Below, piece by piece: positions 59,383 to 64,000 of a stretch of DNA of 64,000 nt; within the stretch, counting starts at the first letter, position 1, and the number at the start of each line of letters is the position of its first letter. The notes under the pieces were generated by a model. It saw only the letters and a program-made list of their open reading frames with translations. It was not told where the DNA came from and searched no databases. A program made the position numbers and the translations under genes. The DNA lies in assembly GCA_942493075.1 (NCBI GenBank), contig OW818681.1, positions 5,332,001 to 5,396,000 of the forward strand. Direction: 5' to 3'. The DNA is from JBBQYD01 sp942493075. Lineage in GTDB: Bacteria; Verrucomicrobiota; Verrucomicrobiia; Limisphaerales; UBA8199.

Positions 59383-61545
59383 ATGTTTCCTTTCTTTCGC
59401 TTGCCTCAACTGCGCCGCCTGTCCGCGCTCGTTTTGGCAGCTTTCATCTGGCATGTGCCACCTGCGGTTCAGGCAGAAAAAGTCACGGTGCTGGTTATCA
59501 GCACACATCCAGATGACGAAGGCATTTTCTTCGGAGGCACACTGCCGTACTACACGCAGGTGTTGAAAGTGCCTGCCGTGCTGATGTCGATGACTAGCGG
59601 AGATTGGACGCCGAGCAACTTGGCCGTGCGTGAGGCGGAACTGAAGTGCGCCGCACGCATGTATGGATTTAGCGGCGAGCCAATATTCGGACGCTTTCGC
59701 GATGTGCCATCTCACACCATGGTGAACAATCCCTATACCAACGTTCTGGCGCAAGCCCCGTTCACAAATCGGATCGATGCCACATGGGACTACTGGGCGG
59801 ATGGTGTGCTGCAGGGAGATGGCAGCGACGTGGAAGCCGGCAAGAGACGCGCGATCAATTTTGTGGCTGAGCAGATTCGGCGCTACCAACCGGATGTCAT
59901 CATCACCCAGGATTACCTGGGTGAGTATGGGCACGACAATCACCGGGCGCTGGCCTGGGCTGTGACGAACGCCTTTTACGTTGCGGCTGATCCGAGTGCG
60001 ACTGCTACCAACCTGGCGGGGTTGCTTCCCTGGCAAGCCAGCAAATTGTATCTTCATCTCTGGCCCAGCAATCGGCTCTTTCACACGGCGACAGCTTATC
60101 GTTTTGCCGAATTGGGCAATCTTACCCCGACGGAAGTGGCTGACGCGGGGTTGGATTGTCATGTGTCGCAAAAACAGCCTGATGTGGCGAGCGTGTTCAA
60201 GACCGGGGAAAACTATGACGCATATCCATCGCAATGGTGGGGGCTCTACGCCAGCACAGTAGGACCTGATACAATCCTAACGACGAATGCGACGGAGAAA
60301 CGTTTCGTAATTCCCGCCGGAGTGGCTAAGGGCAACTTCCTGGAGCATATCCTCTCGGCGCCTGCCACAAGCGCACCACCAATTTTTATCACAAACCAGA
60401 TCGCTGGCCAGGGTGCGCTGTCGGCTCGACCGTACACCGGGCCTGATCTTTCGGAACTCGTCACCGATTTCGATCTCGCATGGAGTGAGACACTGACCTT
60501 CTCGAAAGTCACCGGCCCGATTTGGTTGCAGGTGGCTGACGGCGGGGCGATCTCCGGTCTGCCGGGCAGCGCCGATCTTGGAACTAACATCTTCACTGTG
60601 CGTGTGACCGACCATGCAGGCTTGATGGCCGATGCAACGCTCCGAGTCGTGGTTTCGGAGCCGCTGGACGATGCGGCTGCACTCGTTGGTTGGTGGAAGC
60701 TGGATGAATCTGAGGGAGCCAATGCGCTCGATTTTGCGCCACCCGGGCAGGACGGCGTGTGCTCATCTGGAGTGACGTTAAATCAGCCCGGAGCTGCTCC
60801 CTGGACGAGCACCTCAGCCCTTTTCTCCGGCACGACTAACGGGAAGATAGATGTCGCATGGTCTGCGGAACTGAATCCGCCGGTGTTCACCGTTGCGTGC
60901 TGGGCCAAAGTAACAGGAGGAGCCGGAAGCTACCGCTCGCCGGTATCCAGCCGCCGGGATGGTCCGCAGAGTGGCTATATGCTCTACGCGGGGAATGACA
61001 ATCGATGGCAGTTTTGGACGGGCAAATCGAGCGGTTACAATCGAATGGCTGCAGGGCCCGTGGTAAATGGAGAGTGGACGCATTTGACGGGGACATTCGA
61101 CGGGAAAGTGGCGCGGTTTTACACCAATGGTGTGCTCGCGGTCTCAAACTCCGTAACCTTCCGGGCGAATGACATGTTTCCGCTGAGAATTGGCGCGGGC
61201 AGCTCGGAGCTCGCAACCGGGCAATACTTCTTCCCGGGCAGCGTGGATGATGTGCGGGTGTACACTATTCCTCTCAGCGCAACGCGCGTCGCCGCTTTAT
61301 GCTCGAATGCGCCACCAGTCACACCTCTGATCACAGAACCTCCGTCGATCAAAGCAGGCATATTGAATCTGGGTGGCGTCGGGTTTCCGGGGGAAGAGTA
61401 TGTGCTGCTCGTTAGCACCGATTTGGGAGGCAACTGGAGCCGAGTGGCTACGAACTTCTCAGGTGCTGCAGGGTCCTTCAGTTTTTCAATCCCAACCCCG
61501 GATGGAAGCGAACCTCGCTTCTTCACGATTAGTACCGCTCACTAG
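59383..61545 (+). CDS. Secreted PIG-L/LmbE-type deacetylase with LamG-like domain
   Basis: The protein has 720 residues from the ATG at 59383, which gives a signal peptide (AVQA-EK). Residues 28-290 form a PIG-L/LmbE domain with zinc-binding THPDDEG (H41, D44 region) and a later GHDNHR (about 185). Such enzymes remove N-acetyl groups from GlcNAc-containing substrates. An Ig-like domain with PARDH-type strands follows (about 345-430), then a LamG/concanavalin-type domain (about 436-640, VGWWKLDESEGANALD, WTHLTGTFDGKVARFYTNG), typical of carbohydrate or cell-surface binding, and a C-terminal beta domain. It acts outside the cytoplasm, on an unknown glycan. A GTG at 59335 is an earlier possible start. 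Its stop converges on the fucP-like stop with 2 bases between. Confidence 0.85.
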   Translation: MFPFFRLPQLRRLSALVLAAFIWHVPPAVQAEKVTVLVISTHPDDEGIFFGGTLPYYTQVLKVPAVLMSMTSGDWTPSNLAVREAELKCAARMYGFSGEPIFGRFRDVPSHTMVNNPYTNVLAQAPFTNRIDATWDYWADGVLQGDGSDVEAGKRRAINFVAEQIRRYQPDVIITQDYLGEYGHDNHRALAWAVTNAFYVAADPSATATNLAGLLPWQASKLYLHLWPSNRLFHTATAYRFAELGNLTPTEVADAGLDCHVSQKQPDVASVFKTGENYDAYPSQWWGLYASTVGPDTILTTNATEKRFVIPAGVAKGNFLEHILSAPATSAPPIFITNQIAGQGALSARPYTGPDLSELVTDFDLAWSETLTFSKVTGPIWLQVADGGAISGLPGSADLGTNIFTVRVTDHAGLMADATLRVVVSEPLDDAAALVGWWKLDESEGANALDFAPPGQDGVCSSGVTLNQPGAAPWTSTSALFSGTTNGKIDVAWSAELNPPVFTVACWAKVTGGAGSYRSPVSSRRDGPQSGYMLYAGNDNRWQFWTGKSSGYNRMAAGPVVNGEWTHLTGTFDGKVARFYTNGVLAVSNSVTFRANDMFPLRIGAGSSELATGQYFFPGSVDDVRVYTIPLSATRVAALCSNAPPVTPLITEPPSIKAGILNLGGVGFPGEEYVLLVSTDLGGNWSRVATNFSGAAGSFSFSIPTPDGSEPRFFTISTAH

Positions 61546-61547
61546 CT

Positions 61548-62930
61548 CTATCGATTCGCCAGTGAAGCGGGGTCTTCCGCTGGTGTGCCGCTCAGACGCC
61601 GCCACATAAAGCCGTAGGCGGCTACAATCGCGAAACAGGCCAGGGGCACGATGAAGCTGCGCGACATGTCCGTGCGATCAGCCACATGTCCCATGAGCTT
61701 CGGCAGAATCGCCCCACCCATGATCGCCATGACGATGTAGGAAGAAGCGCGTTTGGCGCGGGCACCCAAGCCTGAGATGCCGAGTGCGAAGATCGTCGGG
61801 AACATGATTGACATGAAAAAGTAACTGGCGAAAACGCAGGCTACCGAGAACCACCCGAGCTTCAAGAACACCAGGCCGCAGGCCAGCACGTTCAAGACGC
61901 CGTATGTTCCCAATACCAGGTGAGGCGAGAAGAACCTGACGAAAAAAGCGCCACTGAATCGTCCGGCAAGGAAACATCCGAAACCCACCGAAGCGAGGGT
62001 TGCCGCGCCCGCGTTGCTGATGTGCAGTTCCCCGTTCCGCGTTTCCGTTAACGCAGCTACCCAGCCAGAATTCCAACCCTCCGGGATCGGCGGCACCTGG
62101 GATGTCATGTAGTTAATAAAGAAGCTGAAAATGCCGGCCTGGGCAGCGACGTAGAAGAATTGAGCTACGACTGCCAGATAGAAGTGGGGATGTCCCCAGA
62201 TGGAGCGCGGGGCCCCCGTAGGAGCCTGGTTGTCATCCATGTGGTATTCGTCTTTGGTTTTAATATCCGGCACAGGGGCAAATACGAAGATGATCGCCAG
62301 GATCACGACGACCAATCCCACGGCTGCGTAGGGAATCCAAAGCATTTCGCTCCCTGTGCTTTGCCCGGCTGCATCTTTTCCATAGAAAAACCTGGCGCCG
62401 GCAATTGGTCCGAATATCCAGCCTATTCCGTTGCAGGATTGGGCCAGGTTAATACGGGTGGCGGCGTATTGGGGCGCGCCCAGAACGGTGGAGTAAGGGT
62501 TGGCGATGGTTTCCAGAAAGGTAAGCCCCGAGGCGATCACGCAAACTCCAAGCAGAAAGGCCCAGAATGCAGCGATCTTTGTGGCAGGAATGAACCAGAA
62601 TCCGCCGACGGCGACCATGAGGAGCCCGGCAATGATGCCGCCCTTGTAACCGAGCTTAGAGGCGAGCCACCCGGCGGGGAGAGCCATCAGGAAATAACCA
62701 AGGTAATGCGCGAATTGCACCCAGGCCGATTGCGCCAGCGTGAGGTGCAACTCCTCCTGAAAATGCTTGTCCATGACATCAATCATCCCGTTGCAGAATC
62801 CCCAAAGCAGGAACAGGGAACTGACCAGGATAAAAGTGAAGACCACGTTTCGCCCTTCAGGCAGCGTGAAGAGACGTGGACGTGAGGAGCCGGTGGTTTG
62901 CGGGGTCGAAGAAATCGCCGGATTGTTCAT
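61548..62930 (-). CDS. FucP-type MFS sugar:proton symporter
   Basis: The 460-residue protein has twelve membrane helices and FucP-family features: FLLWGFCNGMIDVMDKHFQE in helix 1, QSAWVQFAHYLGYFLMALPA in helix 2, TFLETIANPYSTVLG in helix 4 and INLAQSCNGIGWIFGPIAG in helix 5. FucP relatives carry L-fucose, glucose/galactose or other hexoses with protons. The exact sugar cannot be read. The gene upstream on the same strand is a Gfo/Idh/MocA oxidoreductase, separated by a terminator, so they are probably separate units of one sugar pathway. Confidence 0.9.
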   Translation of the reverse strand: MNNPAISSTPQTTGSSRPRLFTLPEGRNVVFTFILVSSLFLLWGFCNGMIDVMDKHFQEELHLTLAQSAWVQFAHYLGYFLMALPAGWLASKLGYKGGIIAGLLMVAVGGFWFIPATKIAAFWAFLLGVCVIASGLTFLETIANPYSTVLGAPQYAATRINLAQSCNGIGWIFGPIAGARFFYGKDAAGQSTGSEMLWIPYAAVGLVVVILAIIFVFAPVPDIKTKDEYHMDDNQAPTGAPRSIWGHPHFYLAVVAQFFYVAAQAGIFSFFINYMTSQVPPIPEGWNSGWVAALTETRNGELHISNAGAATLASVGFGCFLAGRFSGAFFVRFFSPHLVLGTYGVLNVLACGLVFLKLGWFSVACVFASYFFMSIMFPTIFALGISGLGARAKRASSYIVMAIMGGAILPKLMGHVADRTDMSRSFIVPLACFAIVAAYGFMWRRLSGTPAEDPASLANR

Positions 62931-62973
62931 GGATCTCCTCTAGAAGTGCGCAGTTTTCCCGGCCAGCGCAATG

Positions 62974-63010
62974 CAAAAAAACAAAAAGGGCAGCCTTTGG
63001 GGCTGCCCTT
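62974..63010 (-). terminator. Intrinsic terminator after the right-edge oxidoreductase gene
   Basis: Arms 62986-62995 and 63001-63010 (AAGGGCAGCC / GGCTGCCCTT) pair perfectly over 10 bases around a 5-base loop. On the minus strand the stem is followed by a T-rich run (62974-62985), 20 bases past the stop at 63030. Confidence 0.9.
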
Positions 63011-63029
63011 CCCAACTGATCACTTAGAA

Positions 63030-64000
63030 TCAGATCTTCTTCGGCATGGGGGTCCAACCGCCCTTCTTCTTGCTGCTCTTGACGCAAGTCTCGATGAAGG
63101 CGATGCCCATCCAGCCGTCATCGACGGTGGCATATTTCGCGCCGGAGGTATCGAACTTCTTGCCATCTTTCCATTTCCGCACATCGACTTCGAAGCTGCG
63201 ATGCAGGCGTGCGAACGCATCATGGAACGCCTCAGGATGGCCGGACGGAATTGTTGGCTCAGCCATCAGGTCGGCAGGGACGTCTTTGGGCAGGAAACCG
63301 TCGCCCGGGTTCACCGCACCGCGCCAGTAAACGCGATCAGGCTGGTTGTTCAGCAGGATGGTAACGGATTCCGGTTCTTCCTGACGCCAAACGAGTGTGC
63401 CCTTGGTGCCGGCGACCACGATACCGAGGTCGTTCTTGCGCCCGATGCAGATCTGGGAAGCGCGAACCAGGGCTTTGCCGCCGTTGTTCAATTTGCAGTA
63501 GATGGTGAAATGGTCGTCGAGCATGCGGCCTTCGACGAAGGTCTCAAGCTGGGCGCTGACCTGTTCAACTTCAAGCCCCGTAACGTAGCGCAGTTGCATG
63601 AGCGCGTGCGTGCCGATATCGCCGCCGCAGCCGGAGCCGCCGGCGCGCTTGGGATCAACCCGCCAAGAGGCCTGCTGCTGGCCTGTGGCTTCGATCTTGG
63701 AGGCCAGCCAGCCTTGATTGTAATAGCTGTCCACCCAGCGGATATCGCCCAGCAACCCGCTCTGCACGATGTACCGGCTGAAACGGGTAGTCCAATGGCC
63801 AAGGTAGGTGTGCGAAACGGCAAAGGGAACGCCCAGCTTGCGCGAGGTCTTTACCAGTTCATTCGCTTCCTTCAGATTCAAGCAAAGCGGTTTTTCGCAG
63901 AACACCGCGATCCCGGCTTTCATCGCCTTCATCGCCGGATCAAAATGGACGAAATTCGGAGTGACGATCAGGATGTAATCCAGCTTCTCCTCTTCGGGCA
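63030..64000 (-). CDS. Gfo/Idh/MocA-family oxidoreductase, N-terminus cut by window edge
   Basis: The frame is open to the right edge (323 codons visible), so the N-terminal glycine motif of the Rossmann fold lies outside. Visible are LDYILIVTPNFVHFDPAMKA and the EKP motif GIAVFCEKPLCLNLKEANEL, then LGDIRWVDSYYNQGWLASKI, the active-site GCGGDIGTHALMQLRYVTGL and the typical C-terminal sheet. The family oxidises sugars or polyols with bound NAD(P). It lacks any visible Tat signal in the part seen. Its terminator at 62974 separates it from the sugar permease gene downstream. Confidence 0.9.
   Translation of the reverse strand, partial: PEEEKLDYILIVTPNFVHFDPAMKAMKAGIAVFCEKPLCLNLKEANELVKTSRKLGVPFAVSHTYLGHWTTRFSRYIVQSGLLGDIRWVDSYYNQGWLASKIEATGQQQASWRVDPKRAGGSGCGGDIGTHALMQLRYVTGLEVEQVSAQLETFVEGRMLDDHFTIYCKLNNGGKALVRASQICIGRKNDLGIVVAGTKGTLVWRQEEPESVTILLNNQPDRVYWRGAVNPGDGFLPKDVPADLMAEPTIPSGHPEAFHDAFARLHRSFEVDVRKWKDGKKFDTSGAKYATVDDGWMGIAFIETCVKSSKKKGGWTPMPKKI

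Overview
The window looks like chromosome from a free-living Gram-negative bacterium of the Verrucomicrobiota, most likely a Pedosphaera/Limisphaera-type soil or water lineage. The evidence is indirect but consistent: a prepilin-like secreted protein with a DG-box C-terminus, long secreted beta-repeat proteins sharing one N-terminal module, several Gfo/Idh/MocA oxidoreductases (one with a Tat signal), a GreA with a very long N-terminal extension as in Chlamydiae, an LptD-type outer-membrane protein and LPS-heptose genes. No rRNA, tRNA, CRISPR array or prophage was recognised.

Layout. 1-930: partial LuxE-like acyl-protein synthetase running off the left edge. 1140-21530: mostly housekeeping and envelope genes (lptD-like, gltD-like, a GT4 plus GH130 pair, purL, greA, rsmB, sugE-like, an AsmA-like protein, an SDR, yceI plus a small membrane protein divergent from a LysR regulator, a secreted DUF1579-like protein, a DUF2293 protein). 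21749-25314: a sodium:solute symporter and a HAD phosphatase, separated by a 965-base stretch holding a decayed REP-associated transposase. 25601-34029: prepilin-like protein and two very large secreted surface proteins. 34138-37056: a BlaI-type repressor, an M56 (BlaR1-type) membrane peptidase with two Ig-like ectodomains, and a secreted protein made of the same Ig-like pair. 37248-42344: FmdB-like protein, Tat-exported oxidoreductase, an intact REP-associated transposase followed by a 29-bp perfect palindrome, a methyltransferase, YraN and GmhA. 42415-45213: glnD.

45452-57455 is the most striking block: a consensus sigma-54 promoter, then fliW, csrA and a minimal flagellin, then a CMP-sugar synthetase-like gene, a capsule-type/radical-SAM fusion broken by a +1 shift in a run of seven C, and a 1,982-residue protein combining a HAD domain, two GT2-like domains, one GT4 domain and TPR-like repeats. 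I read it as a flagellin expression and glycosylation locus. 57480-64000 holds a stand-alone heptose nucleotidyltransferase domain, a NupC-type transporter, a secreted PIG-L deacetylase with a LamG-like domain, a FucP-type sugar permease and a second oxidoreductase cut by the right edge.

All family calls come from reading motifs and order in the translated sequence; no database search was run. Start codons are uncertain for several genes, and alternatives are given.
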